Source: Paenibacillus tyrphae (lineage in GTDB: Bacteria > Bacillota > Bacilli > Paenibacillales > NBRC-103111). Taken from it: a stretch of 64,000 nt of DNA. The notes below the pieces were generated by a model. The model searched no databases. It was not told the DNA's origin and saw only the letters and a list, made by a program, of their open reading frames with translations. Below are positions 1-8,866 of this stretch, piece after piece (positions within the stretch are counted from its first letter, which is position 1; every line of letters begins with the position of its first letter). The position numbers and the translations under genes were made by a program. The DNA is taken from contig NZ_JAMZAW010000013.1 in the NCBI RefSeq assembly GCF_024158745.1, positions 62,001-126,000 on the forward strand, read 5' to 3'.

Positions 1-275
1 TCGGTAAGATAGTCGATAAAAATCGAGGGCCGGACGGATATCGTTCCGGGATAATGCTGCGTTTTGCCCGGGCAGGCCGAGTACGGTACCGTCGGATAGA
101 TCAAAGGATGCAGCGAGGCATCGATCCGTTCGGCGAAGCCGTCCGCCAAGATCGTATCGGTCCCGAGTGGGGAATGCGGACCGTGGTATTCCACCGAACC
201 CAGAGGGACGACGGCGAATTGCGCACGCTCCGTCACTTGACCGATCTCCCGCCCGTGAACTCCGATTACATTCAT
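1..275 (-). CDS. creatininase-family amidohydrolase, N-terminal part
   Basis: Only the first 91 codons lie in the window; the rest continues past the left edge. The translation carries the family signature GSVEYHGPHSPLGTD, placing E29, H31 and D40 where creatininase and related amidohydrolases bind their metal pair. The ATG at 275 follows an AAGGAG site at close spacing. It is the last visible gene of the minus-strand run that begins with the ROK regulator, 90 bases after the PIG-L gene. The family hydrolyses cyclic or linear amides (creatinine, mycofactocin-type peptides, FAPy derivatives); which substrate applies here cannot be told. Family call is firm, specific function is not. Confidence 0.85.
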   Translation of the reverse strand, partial: MNVIGVHGREIGQVTERAQFAVVPLGSVEYHGPHSPLGTDTILADGFAERIDASLHPLIYPTVPYSACPGKTQHYPGTISVRPSIFIDYLT

Positions 276-365
276 ATGCTCCTTAAACCTCCGCTTCTTC
301 ATCGTATGGGGGAGGACCCCGAAGGGTCCCCGCCCACTGCTGTAATGTTTGCTTGCGCGACGCAA

Positions 366-2915
366 TTACTGCTTTTGACTAATCATATTCACAAACATGC
401 GGATCGAGCCCGGAACCAAAGCCGGAATCTCGCGGTACCACACTAACGAGCTGTAAGTATATACCCCTTTGCCGTAATGCGCCGTGAGGAATGTGCCGGT
501 GAACTCCTTCTCGCCCGGGTCCCCGTTCGAGATGAGCGCCGTATACTCCTTGCCCCATTCCGACGGATTGTAAGCGGAGCGGTCTTGAATCCAGTTGTTC
601 CAATCCTGGTCCGTAATCTTGTTCGGCGAATTGAACATCGGATGATCCGGGGCCAGCATCGTGACTTTGGAATTCTCATCCGTTACGCGCCACTGGATGA
701 GCGGAGCGCCGATTTTGATCGGGTACGGAGCAAGCTCCGGCGACCATTTGTCTTCCGGCTTATGATATTGGACGACGAGATTGCCGCCATTTTGAACGTA
801 GCTCAGCAAGCGCTGGTTGCTCGGAATCAATTCCGGACGGAACGCGTAAGCGCGAATGCCCAGCACGATCGTGTCATATTGGGAAAGATCCCCGTATTGG
901 ATATCCTTCGCTTCCAGCTTCACGACATCGACGCCCACTTGACGCAAGTATTGATCGATGTTGTCGAAGCCGCTGGAGACGTAGCCTACCTTCAATTTGT
1001 CCGGAACCTTCAGGTCGAAGGCCTGGATTTTGAGCTCGGCAGGCTGCACCATGTACGTCTTGCCGATATGCGGATACTCGATGACCTGCGCGCCCTGCGT
1101 GCTCTGCACATCGCCGTTCTTCGCGACGGCCGTCACGGTGAATTTACCCGGTACGACGTTCGAAGCGGCTTTGACCGTGAACGCCACGGACTTCGTTTCG
1201 CCTTTCGTCGCAAAGCTCAGCTCTTCAGCTGCCGGCTCCGCTGTCCAACCTTCCGGCACGTTCAGCGACACCGTCGCTTTGGAAGCGCCTGGCGTATAGT
1301 TGCGCACGGTGACCTTCACCGGAACCGGTTCTTGCGATTTGAGCGTATTCAAAATTGTTGCGCTCGGGCTAAGCGACATCGAATACGGAGGCAGCACGGC
1401 TACGGCGTTCTGCGGCGTGACCTTCAGCGTCGTTGCCGTATCGTACGCCTGGTATTCGACCTTCGCGTTGAATACCGAAGGATCGTAAGGCTTGAACAGC
1501 GGTGCGTCCGCCGGAATCGTTACCTCGAAGGTGGCCGATGCCGTCTCGTTGTAGCCTAATTGATCGAAGCTGGTCGCTCCGGCCGGCTTTGCCGTCCAGC
1601 CTGCGGGCACGTTCAAGCTCAGGTTGATTTTGTTCAATTTTACGGAACCGCCGTTGAAAGCCGACACAGTGACCTTCGTCGTCTGACCGGCAACCAGCTC
1701 GTTTGTAGCCGGCTTGACCTTCGCTACGACGGACGCCGATTCCATGCTCGCTTTATTCAACTGCTCTTCTTTGACATGAAGACGGTGGAGCAGATCCTCC
1801 TTGGTTGCCGCCTCCAAACCGGATGCTTTGACGTCGGCCAGCGCCGTCTGGACGTCCGCTTTCATTTCATGGACTTCCTTCAGCACCTTGGCAAAGCTCG
1901 GGTAAGCGGCAACGACTTCATCCGCATCCTTTTGCAGATCGCGCAGATGCTTGACGATCTTGTTGTCTTTGCCCTTCGCGTCGATTTCTTTCGCCAAATC
2001 CTCGAAGGTGAAGGCGATGCCGTCGAAGAAGTCTTTTTCTTTGTCCGCCGATTTCACCGTGCTCAGATCCAGCTTGTAGTAATTGCTGAACAAATCGCCT
2101 TGTACGGGACCTTCGTCATATACTTTCCCCATGCCCTGGCTCTTGTGCATGAAGCGGGATTCTTCCCCGAGCTGGAGATAAGACGCCCCATAGATTTCGT
2201 TGTAATCCCCGATCGGCGCGTTCACGGTGTAATCCTTGGAATTGGCAGGCAGATACAGCTTCTTGATCTGCCAAGGCTGAAGCCCTTGTTTCAGATGTTC
2301 AGGGAAAATATCCGGATTCGCGGCATCTTTGAACGCCCGAACGGTAAGGACGTTGATCGTTCTGTGATGCCCGTGCGTGGAAGCTTCATTCAAAAACGAA
2401 GGAATGATCACATCCGGACGCAGCTCGCGAATTTTCCGAATCAATCGTTCGTAAGCGACCGAGTCGCCCCATTTCTCCAGCGTTTCCTCTACGCTCTTGG
2501 AAAAGCCGAAATCGTAGATCGGATCGTCCAACTGCTCGCCCAGCATGCCCAACGTTACATTGGTGATTTTGGACGCTTCTTGCAGCTCCCGAGTCCGAAT
2601 GATGCCGAGGGCTTGCCCCAGCTCGCTCCCGATTTCGTTCTGTCCCCCTTCTCCCCGGACAGCAATAACGCTGGAGGTGTTAACCCCTCTCCCCAAGGAA
2701 AGATACGCCAAGGTCGCGCTGTGTTCATCGTCCGGGTGAGCCCCTGTGTTCATCGCGCTGGCAATCGTGGTCAGCGGTTTAATCGACTTCCACAAGTCGA
2801 CGACGCCCCGGTCCGCATATGCGGGCTGAGCTTGAGCAGGCAGCAGCATGCCGCCCGCCAGTACGGCACTCATGACAATGGAACAAAACTTTGAGGTCGA
2901 CTTACCCTTGATCAT
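366..2915 (-). CDS. secreted PIG-L family deacetylase with Ig-like (NEW3) domains
   Basis: This 849-residue protein starts with a signal peptide (about residues 1-34, ending near QPAYA). The PIG-L/LmbE metal motif AHPDDE follows at residues 59-64, and a later conserved HGHH element supplies further ligands. Two beta-sandwich segments of the NPCBM-associated NEW3 type occupy roughly residues 390-620. The C-terminal 200 residues look like a ThuA/glutamine-amidotransferase-like flavodoxin fold (DTIVLGIRAYAF, GGNLVVQYH). PIG-L enzymes remove acetyl groups from GlcNAc-containing molecules, so an extracellular amino-sugar deacetylase is the likely role. The ATG at 2915 has a GGAGGAG site. A palindromic repeat lies directly upstream within the same operon. 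Substrate is unknown. Confidence 0.88.
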   Translation of the reverse strand: MIKGKSTSKFCSIVMSAVLAGGMLLPAQAQPAYADRGVVDLWKSIKPLTTIASAMNTGAHPDDEHSATLAYLSLGRGVNTSSVIAVRGEGGQNEIGSELGQALGIIRTRELQEASKITNVTLGMLGEQLDDPIYDFGFSKSVEETLEKWGDSVAYERLIRKIRELRPDVIIPSFLNEASTHGHHRTINVLTVRAFKDAANPDIFPEHLKQGLQPWQIKKLYLPANSKDYTVNAPIGDYNEIYGASYLQLGEESRFMHKSQGMGKVYDEGPVQGDLFSNYYKLDLSTVKSADKEKDFFDGIAFTFEDLAKEIDAKGKDNKIVKHLRDLQKDADEVVAAYPSFAKVLKEVHEMKADVQTALADVKASGLEAATKEDLLHRLHVKEEQLNKASMESASVVAKVKPATNELVAGQTTKVTVSAFNGGSVKLNKINLSLNVPAGWTAKPAGATSFDQLGYNETASATFEVTIPADAPLFKPYDPSVFNAKVEYQAYDTATTLKVTPQNAVAVLPPYSMSLSPSATILNTLKSQEPVPVKVTVRNYTPGASKATVSLNVPEGWTAEPAAEELSFATKGETKSVAFTVKAASNVVPGKFTVTAVAKNGDVQSTQGAQVIEYPHIGKTYMVQPAELKIQAFDLKVPDKLKVGYVSSGFDNIDQYLRQVGVDVVKLEAKDIQYGDLSQYDTIVLGIRAYAFRPELIPSNQRLLSYVQNGGNLVVQYHKPEDKWSPELAPYPIKIGAPLIQWRVTDENSKVTMLAPDHPMFNSPNKITDQDWNNWIQDRSAYNPSEWGKEYTALISNGDPGEKEFTGTFLTAHYGKGVYTYSSLVWYREIPALVPGSIRMFVNMISQKQ

Positions 2916-3000
2916 CTAACTCCTCCTCTGATGGTGGAATGTTCCTCAGCCGGAAATGGCCATTTCCCCGCTGTATATCATAACGTGGATGATGAACTTT

Positions 3001-3175
3001 GAAGTCCGGTGAATCATAGACGCTGCGTGAGCGGATCATTCTTCCGATCGGCTGTTGTCCCCGGATTCTTTGATTATTTAACCCATTAAGTGGTGAGTAT
3101 CCGGGGACAAAGGCGACCGCTTGCGCTTCTCCAGAACGATTCCGCTCCCTCCGCTTCATAATTCACCGAACTTTC
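3001..3175. repeat. palindromic intergenic element, copy A
   Basis: About 175 bases with imperfect terminal inverted repeats (GAAGTCCGGTGAAT at 3001-3014, ATTCACCGAACTTTC at 3161-3175) and an internal perfect 12-bp inverted pair, TTGTCCCCGGAT (3055-3066) and ATCCGGGGACAA (3099-3110). Copy B at 25939-26112 has the same layout. It sits between the permease and PIG-L genes of one minus-strand run and has no coding capacity of note. Confidence 0.8.
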
Positions 3176-3202
3176 AGATGTTCCCCACGAGATGACCGTC
3201 AT

Positions 3203-4918
3203 TTACACGGCCGTGCTGTCGCCCGTCATTTTGCGCGAAACGAACAGCACGATGATGATCAACGTAATTTGCAGCACGCCGTATGCGCACGCCGTACCGA
3301 ATTCAAACGAATACATCCGCTGGAAAATTTCCACGGAAAGCGGCGTACTTTTCGCGGTGAAGAGCAGAATGGAGGAAACGAATTCCCCGATACCCTGCAC
3401 GAACGCCAGCAGCGTACCCGCAAGTATCCCGCTCAGCGCCATCGGAAAGACGACCCGCCTGAAGCTGTACCACCAGGTGGCGCCCAGGTTGCGCGCCGCC
3501 TCCTCGACCGAAGCGTCCATCTGAACCAGCGTCGCCGACGTGGAGCGGAACACAAGCGGCAAATGGCGGACAAAATACGCCAAAGGTAATATCCAGAAGC
3601 TGCCGATCAGCACCTGATTGAAGCTGAATACGGTCGGCTCGCTGAAGGCGGCGATCAGGTTGACCGCGACGACCGTTCCCGGCAGCGCCCACGGCAGCAT
3701 GATCAGCACGTCCAGCAGCGTTTTGCCTTTAAATTTCAAGCGGACCATCGCATAGGCGGCCGCCACGCCGAATATAATGTTGCCGATCGTCGCCACGAAG
3801 CTCATCTGGAAGCTGTTCGCAATCGGCCGCCACGTTTTGCTGTCCGTAAACAGCTTCACATAGTGCTTCGCCGTATATTCCGGAGGAAGAATCTGCGTCG
3901 TCCACGTGCCGTCCGTCGAGAACGAGATCAAGACCAGCACGAGAATCGGCAGCAGCAGGATGATGACGCCGATAATCGACAGAATCATCGCGATATATTT
4001 GCCTACGGCGCTTTTCACTTCCGTGCGGTGCACGCTGACGCCTTTGCTCATGTTCTGGTAATTGCGCAGCCCTTGATACCAGCGCATCACGAGCAGGAAC
4101 AGAATGGACACGACGGACAGGATCGTGGACTGCGCCGCAGCCATATCCAGATTGCCGTTCGTCCGCGACAAATAAATCTGCATCGTCATCGTCCGCTCGA
4201 TCCCGAAGATCAGCGGGGCCGTATACGAAGCCATCGCGATCATGAAGACGAGCAGCGAAGAAGCGACCAGCGCCGGCGTCAGCATCGGCAGAATGACGCG
4301 CCGCCATATATAGAGCCGTCCTGCACCGAGACTCGCTGCCGCCTCTTCCAGCGACGGATCGAGACCGCGGATCGCCGAGGAGGCCGTCATGTAAAAGTAG
4401 GTGTACATCGTGAACGTATGCACCACGAGCACGCCCCAGATGCCTTTCAAGGAAAACGGCACCTGATCGAGATGAAGCAGCGCTTTGAGCGCCCTTGGGA
4501 TAATGCCGCTTTCACCGTACAGGAACGTAAACGACAGCACGCCGACAAGAGGCGGCAGAGCCATCGGCACGAGCACGAGGACGGCCAAAATTTTCCGGCC
4601 GGGGAACTCGTAACGCTCCAGCAGGAACGCCATGGCGACGCCGGCGATCGCGCAGGTGATGACGCTTAAGACGGAAATATAAATGCTGGTCCAGAGCGCC
4701 TCCAGGTTGGACGTATGCTCCAGGCTGAAAAACTTGGCGTAGTTTTTCAGCGACATCTGATCCTCTACCTGGATACTTTGCACGAACGTCTGGAACAACG
4801 GGTACACGACATAAGCCAGGAGCACCAAAAACAATGGCGCTACCAAGACGTAGACGAAATAAGGCGAGTGCGTGAAGGAGCCCAGCTTGGATGAACTTGT
4901 TCCCGGTTTAGATCTCAT
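3203..4918 (-). CDS. ABC transporter permease, Fe3+/sugar-phosphate type, two fused halves
   Basis: The 571-residue membrane protein holds two complete permease halves, as in FbpB/SfuB/AfuB. Each half has about six transmembrane segments and its own EAA loop (EEAAASLGAGRLYIWRRV and EEAARNLGATWWYSFRRV), where the ATPase docks. The ATG at 4918 follows GAGGGG and lies 15 bases after the ATPase gene stop, so the two are co-transcribed. With the ATPase and the lipoprotein SBP it forms a complete importer. FbpB homologues move ferric iron and AfuB homologues move hexose phosphates; the ROK regulator and cre boxes of this operon favour a sugar-like substrate. Confidence 0.9.
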   Translation of the reverse strand: MRSKPGTSSSKLGSFTHSPYFVYVLVAPLFLVLLAYVVYPLFQTFVQSIQVEDQMSLKNYAKFFSLEHTSNLEALWTSIYISVLSVITCAIAGVAMAFLLERYEFPGRKILAVLVLVPMALPPLVGVLSFTFLYGESGIIPRALKALLHLDQVPFSLKGIWGVLVVHTFTMYTYFYMTASSAIRGLDPSLEEAAASLGAGRLYIWRRVILPMLTPALVASSLLVFMIAMASYTAPLIFGIERTMTMQIYLSRTNGNLDMAAAQSTILSVVSILFLLVMRWYQGLRNYQNMSKGVSVHRTEVKSAVGKYIAMILSIIGVIILLLPILVLVLISFSTDGTWTTQILPPEYTAKHYVKLFTDSKTWRPIANSFQMSFVATIGNIIFGVAAAYAMVRLKFKGKTLLDVLIMLPWALPGTVVAVNLIAAFSEPTVFSFNQVLIGSFWILPLAYFVRHLPLVFRSTSATLVQMDASVEEAARNLGATWWYSFRRVVFPMALSGILAGTLLAFVQGIGEFVSSILLFTAKSTPLSVEIFQRMYSFEFGTACAYGVLQITLIIIVLFVSRKMTGDSTAV

Positions 4919-4933
4919 AGATTCATCCCCTCG

Positions 4934-6013
4934 CTATCCCAAGAAATAGATGCTTTCTTTTGGAATGACCAGGGAAATCTCTTCCCCGCGTCCGCGCACC
5001 CGGTGCCCTTGATTGACGAACATCGCTTTCAATTGCTCGCCCGCCACTTGCGATACATAGTTCACGCTGACTCCCGTAAATTCAGAAATGACTACGTTTC
5101 CTTTGACCACATTGTCCTGCTGCTCGCCTTGCAGCGCTTCACGGACCGCTTCCGGACGGATGGACATCGTCAGGCTCTTGCCCGCTTCCAGCTTGCAGTC
5201 CGGCGCAGCGTTGGCGGTCAAGCCTCGCAGGCTGAGGCCCGGAGCGAAACGTACGACCGCTTCGCCGCCCTCAACCCGTTCCACGGTTCCTTCCCACAGA
5301 TTGGACTCTCCAATAAAGGAAGCGACAAACCGGTTGACCGGACGGTTATATATTTCTTCTGGACTTCCGATCTGCTGGACAACCCCGCCCTGCATGACCA
5401 TAATCCGGTCGGACATCGCCATCGCCTCGGCTTGATCGTGCGTGACGTAGATCGTCGTAATTCCCAGCTCCAGCTGAAGTCTCTTAATTTCGATTCTCGT
5501 TTCTTCTCTGAGCTTCGCATCAAGGTTCGATAACGGCTCATCCAAGAGCAAAATTTGCGGCTCGATGACCAGCGCGCGAGCCAAGGCAACCCGCTGCTGC
5601 TGGCCGCCGGACAATTGATCGATACGGCGGTTGCCGTAGCCTTCCAAGTGAACCTGCTTCTGTGCGCGTTCGACGCGCTGAACGATTTCGGATTTCGGAA
5701 CCTTTCTTACTTGCAGACCGAATGCGATATTCTCAAACACCGTCATGTGCGGAAACAAAGCATAGTTTTGGAACACCATTCCCGTGTTTCTTTTGTTGGG
5801 GGGAAGGTTCGTGACATCTTGATCGCCGAATACGATGCGGCCCTCGCTCGGATAATAAAACCCTGCGATCATCCGCAGCGTCGTCGTTTTGCCGCAGCCG
5901 CTCGGCCCGAGAAAGGTGAAGAACTCGCCCGGTTGAATCCGAATATTGACATCTGTAACTCCCTTGACGTTTCCGAATTGTTTGCTTACGTGATCCAGTA
6001 TGACCTCTATCAA
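4934..6013 (-). CDS. ABC transporter ATPase, FbpC/PotA type
   Basis: The 359-residue cytoplasmic ATPase carries Walker A (GPSGCGKTT), the Q-loop, the signature LSGGQQQRVALARA, Walker B (ILLLDEPLSNLD) and the H-loop (YVTHDQAEA). A C-terminal TOBE-like regulatory domain spans about residues 240-355. Translation starts at a TTG (6013) behind AAAGGAGG, a well-spaced site. It follows the SBP gene by 57 bases and precedes the fused permease by 15. It powers the importer of this operon; the substrate is inferred from context only. Confidence 0.92.
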   Translation of the reverse strand: MIEVILDHVSKQFGNVKGVTDVNIRIQPGEFFTFLGPSGCGKTTTLRMIAGFYYPSEGRIVFGDQDVTNLPPNKRNTGMVFQNYALFPHMTVFENIAFGLQVRKVPKSEIVQRVERAQKQVHLEGYGNRRIDQLSGGQQQRVALARALVIEPQILLLDEPLSNLDAKLREETRIEIKRLQLELGITTIYVTHDQAEAMAMSDRIMVMQGGVVQQIGSPEEIYNRPVNRFVASFIGESNLWEGTVERVEGGEAVVRFAPGLSLRGLTANAAPDCKLEAGKSLTMSIRPEAVREALQGEQQDNVVKGNVVISEFTGVSVNYVSQVAGEQLKAMFVNQGHRVRGRGEEISLVIPKESIYFLG

Positions 6014-6070
6014 GCAGGTTTCCTCCTTTGGTAAAATGATCAGGCGGAGGAGCTCCTCCGCCCGAATGCA

Positions 6071-7168
6071 TTATTTGGAACCTTTCCCTTTAATGTTCTC
6101 ATCCCAATGCTGCATCCATTCTTTCTCTTTTTGCGCCATGACGGCCCAATCGATATTAAGCGGTTTCAGTTCCAGCCCTTTCAACCATGCCGGAAGCGTG
6201 TCTTTGTTGATGTCCGTACGCGTCGGAATTTGGTACAGCTTCTCCGCCAGCTCGACGCGCAGCTTGGAATCGAAGAGGAATTCGTAAAATTTCTTCGCCG
6301 CTTCCATGTTTTTCGCGCCTTTGACCACCCCGACGCCATCGACCAGAATCGGCGCTCCGCTTGCAGGGTAAATGAAGTCGAACGGCTGCTTTTGCAGCTC
6401 CTTCTGGATCATAATATCCTGCAGGTTCCACAGCGACAGCGTGCCTTCCTCGCGCGCCAGCTTCAGGTACAGGTTGGTCGGATCTTGGGCGTATTCCTTC
6501 GTATTGGCGTCAAGCTTTTTCAGCCAGTCGTACCCTTTCTTCGGATCGTTCGCGTCTTGACGGTAAATCAGGGAAGAATAAATCGTTCTCATCGTTCCGG
6601 AAGCGAGTACACCGCGGATGATGATTTTGCCTTTATACTTGGCATCGAGCAGGTCGTCCCAATCTTTGGGAGCGTCTTCTTTTTTCAGCGCTTTGGAGTT
6701 GTACATGATGACTTCCGGCAGCAGCATTTCGCCGTACCAGCGATCCTGGCTGTCTTTGTACATCGCCGGGATTTTGTCGGCGAAGCTCGGTTTGACGCTT
6801 TCGAGCAGCCCTTCGTTCGCTGCCGTCATCAGCGCCGATTGCGTGCCGCCCCACCAGAAATCGGCCTGCGGGTTCGCCTTCTCCCCACGTACACGCTCCA
6901 GCACCTGCTGCGCCCCCATGGTAAGAACCTCGACGTCCATCCCCGGGTTTTGCTCTTTGAATTTAGGGATAATTTCTTCGACGACGTTTTTGTCCCTGGC
7001 CGTATAAATGACCAGCTTCTGCTTCTCGCCAGGCTTCGAGGCGTCGGATGACTTGTCTCCCGGCTTTTGACCACCGTCGGAAGCGCTTCCTCCGCAGGCC
7101 GTAACCGTCAGCATCGCCATGCTGAGCACAGCCCCCGTTAACCAAGTCGTTGCTTTTTTCTTTGTCAT
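6071..7168 (-). CDS. substrate-binding lipoprotein, FbpA/AfuA-like (SBP family 1)
   Basis: The ATG at 7168 follows AGGAGGT at good spacing and gives a 365-residue product with a lipoprotein signal peptide (hydrophobic run, then VTACGGS). A Type-II periplasmic binding fold follows (LVIYTARDKNVVEEIIPKF, DFWWGGTQSAL), resembling the ferric/hexose-phosphate FbpA/AfuA group. The N-terminal linker is rich in Gly, Lys and Ser, as usual for lipoproteins. It is the first transport gene after the ROK regulator, with a cre box in the gap. An upstream in-frame ATG at 7228 would add residues ahead of the signal peptide and lacks a ribosome site. Confidence 0.88.
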   Translation of the reverse strand: MTKKKATTWLTGAVLSMAMLTVTACGGSASDGGQKPGDKSSDASKPGEKQKLVIYTARDKNVVEEIIPKFKEQNPGMDVEVLTMGAQQVLERVRGEKANPQADFWWGGTQSALMTAANEGLLESVKPSFADKIPAMYKDSQDRWYGEMLLPEVIMYNSKALKKEDAPKDWDDLLDAKYKGKIIIRGVLASGTMRTIYSSLIYRQDANDPKKGYDWLKKLDANTKEYAQDPTNLYLKLAREEGTLSLWNLQDIMIQKELQKQPFDFIYPASGAPILVDGVGVVKGAKNMEAAKKFYEFLFDSKLRVELAEKLYQIPTRTDINKDTLPAWLKGLELKPLNIDWAVMAQKEKEWMQHWDENIKGKGSK

Positions 7169-7196
7169 GTTTTGACCTCCTGTACTTTGTGCAAAA

Positions 7197-7211
7197 TTGT
7201 AAGCGTCTTCA
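7197..7211. promoter_or_regulatory. candidate cre box before the SBP gene
   Basis: TTGTAAGCGTCTTCA matches the 15-base CcpA consensus WTGNAANCGNWNNCW at all fixed positions except one W. It lies 29 bases upstream of the SBP start. No clear separate promoter was found in the 76-base gap, so it may act as a roadblock within the transcript from the ROK promoter. Confidence 0.5.
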
Positions 7212-7244
7212 CTTGAACCAAACGGCATCGGAAGCGAAAGCCGC

Positions 7245-8423
7245 TTACCGCTGCAGTTTGGAAGTGGACGGAAAAGCTTCCAGCGCGCAATGAATGGCCC
7301 CGATAAGTCCCGCCTGATCGCCGAGCGAAGCCATCTCGATTCGGGGAACGGAAGGAACCCAATCGGTTAACCATTGTTGTATTTTATGAACCCCTTCGTC
7401 CCCGATATGCAGCATTTCTCCGCTGAGGATCAGAAGCGCTGGGTCCATCACGCTCGTTAGATTGGCGATGCCGTAGGTCCAGTGCCGGCAGATGTCGTCG
7501 AGAAGCGTCTGCGCCGCTTCGACCCCGCTTTTTGCTTGACCGACGATTTGCTTGACGATGCTTGATTCCTCGTCCATCGAAGGGAGGACGGCTTTGGCCT
7601 TCTCGCGAATAGCCCGTACGGAATAGTTGCGCTCGAATACGCCGTATTCTCCCTTGGTCTGATTCCCAACCGGACCGATCACCATATAACCGATTTCCCC
7701 GCTCGCCTCTTTGGCTCCGCGGTATAATTGCCCGTCGATCATAATGCCGGCGCCGATCCCTGTTCCCGCATACATATACACGAGATTGGAATGCCCGACG
7801 CCGATGCCCTTGTGAAATTCACCGAGCGTCATCAAGTTAACATCATTCTCGATGACCACAGGCAGCCCCAAGGCCGCTTCGATCTCCTTCCGCACGGGCA
7901 GCCCCATCCACCCCGTACTGGGGGCGTAGCTGACCGTACCTTCGCTTCGCTGGGTTATCCCCGGCAAGCCGAGCCCCATGCCAAGCAGCCGCGCTTTATC
8001 GAATCCGCTTTCATTCAGCAGCGCCGCAAGCCCTTGCTCGATGCTCTGAATGGCCGTCTCTCCGTTCATCGGATGCGGCAGGCACGTCGTTCGCTGAACC
8101 AGCAGCTCTCCCTTCAGGTTGGCGATGGCCAGCTGCAGGGTACTGCCTTCGAATACCGCGCCGATGACGCCGTAAGCTTGAAAGTTATATTCCAGAAGGA
8201 TGGGCTTCCTGCCGCCCTTCGATTCTCCGAACCCGACTTCACTGATCAAGCCTTCCACGATCATCTCGTCCACCAAGGCCGATACGCATGGACGGCTGAG
8301 CTCCGTTAATTTCGCCAAATCGGCTCTCGATACCCGGGGGTTCTCTCTCAATTGATGAAGAATGCCTTCGCGGTTAATGTGCTTCACCAGCTTGGCGTTT
8401 CCCGTTTGGCCTCTGCCAATCAA
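7245..8423 (-). CDS. ROK-family transcriptional regulator
   Basis: The 392-residue protein has an N-terminal winged helix-turn-helix (about residues 15-75, ILHQLRENPRVSRADLAKLTELSRPCVSALVDEM). A ROK sugar-kinase-like fold follows, including the NAGC-type ENDVNLMTLGE segment and an ATP-site-like GTGIGAGIMIDGQLYRGAKEASGEIG. XylR/NagC members bind sugars and repress uptake operons. Start is a TTG at 8423 with a GGAGAGGGGG site. An inverted repeat operator candidate and a cre-overlapped promoter lie just upstream, so autoregulation plus catabolite control is likely. It heads the ABC/PIG-L/creatininase run. Confidence 0.9.
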   Translation of the reverse strand: MIGRGQTGNAKLVKHINREGILHQLRENPRVSRADLAKLTELSRPCVSALVDEMIVEGLISEVGFGESKGGRKPILLEYNFQAYGVIGAVFEGSTLQLAIANLKGELLVQRTTCLPHPMNGETAIQSIEQGLAALLNESGFDKARLLGMGLGLPGITQRSEGTVSYAPSTGWMGLPVRKEIEAALGLPVVIENDVNLMTLGEFHKGIGVGHSNLVYMYAGTGIGAGIMIDGQLYRGAKEASGEIGYMVIGPVGNQTKGEYGVFERNYSVRAIREKAKAVLPSMDEESSIVKQIVGQAKSGVEAAQTLLDDICRHWTYGIANLTSVMDPALLILSGEMLHIGDEGVHKIQQWLTDWVPSVPRIEMASLGDQAGLIGAIHCALEAFPSTSKLQR

Positions 8424-8448
8424 TATGCTGTCCCCCCTCTCCGATTAA

Positions 8449-8467
8449 GTTAGTTAAGATGACTAAC
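8449..8467. promoter_or_regulatory. candidate operator for the ROK regulator
   Basis: Inverted repeat GTTAGT (8449-8454), 7-base spacer, ACTAAC (8462-8467). It lies between the -10 box and the TTG start of the ROK gene, the place and form (TTAGTT/AACTAA halves) expected for an autoregulatory XylR/NagC-type site. Confidence 0.6.
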
Positions 8468-8484
8468 AAAGTTTTCTTGTCATC

Positions 8485-8514
8485 ATTTTATTGTATTCGC
8501 TTACAAATTGTCAA
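8485..8514 (-). promoter_or_regulatory. SigA promoter of the ROK operon with overlapping cre box
   Basis: Read on the minus strand: -35 TTGACA (8509-8514), 18-base spacer, -10 TAAAAT (8485-8490). The spacer contains a full CcpA match, TTGTAAGCGAATACA (8492-8506, minus), agreeing with WTGNAANCGNWNNCW at every fixed position. Glucose repression of the whole operon is therefore predicted. Confidence 0.7.
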
Positions 8515-8730
8515 CTACAAATTTCTACAAATTTCTACATCTTTTCGTCACTCCGAAATCCGTCGTAGAAACCGATTTTTATCACTCCCCGTGCGGTTTT
8601 ACGGATTTTGGTGCCCCCCCTCCCCCGCTAACTTAGCCATTAAAGCGTTCCAAAAAAAAATTTATAAAAATTTTCGAAATTTGGTGTAGAACAACACAGA
8701 AATCCCAGACATTATCCATTATTATTAAAC

Positions 8731-8803
8731 ACATGGTAAGCGATGATATCGGATCTGTATCTGGGCACTTGGATTCGACGGAGCTAGTAGTGCAACCGGA
8801 CCA
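8731..8803 (+). ncRNA. c-di-GMP-II riboswitch aptamer
   Basis: The 3' half matches the class II cyclic-di-GMP aptamer almost exactly: TGGGCACTTG at 8762-8771, then TAGTAGTGCAACCGGACC at 8785-8802 (the class motif has one G fewer). GCACT (8765-8769) pairs with AGTGC (8789-8793), and TCGG (8749-8752) can pair with CCGG for the pseudoknot. Closing stem TGGT (8734-8737) pairs with ACCA (8800-8803). The last two bases of that stem are also the start of the terminator stem that follows, so ligand-stabilised folding should block termination (an ON switch; inference). It controls the large adhesin downstream. Confidence 0.85.
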
Positions 8804-8827
8804 CCCTTCAGTTGGAGGGTGTTTTTT
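8802..8827 (+). terminator. riboswitch-controlled intrinsic terminator
   Basis: Stem CACCCTTC (8802-8809) with GGAGGGTG (8814-8821), AGTT loop, then six T (8822-8827). It sits 40 bases before the adhesin start, with its 5' arm overlapping the aptamer closing stem. Confidence 0.85.
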
Positions 8828-8866
8828 GCCGTTCCAACAAAAACTGATGGAGGTGGTATAGAGGTA

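Noticed and set aside
477-2894. Long plus-strand open frames opposite the PIG-L gene
   Set aside because: They mirror the minus-strand coding frame, have Arg/His-rich composition without domains, and lack ribosome sites; typical shadows at this base composition.
3203-7168. Assigning the first ABC importer to ferric iron uptake
   Set aside because: Sequence similarity fits, but ROK regulator, cre boxes and sugar-type neighbours argue otherwise and no Fur-like box was noticed; left open as AfuABC-like.
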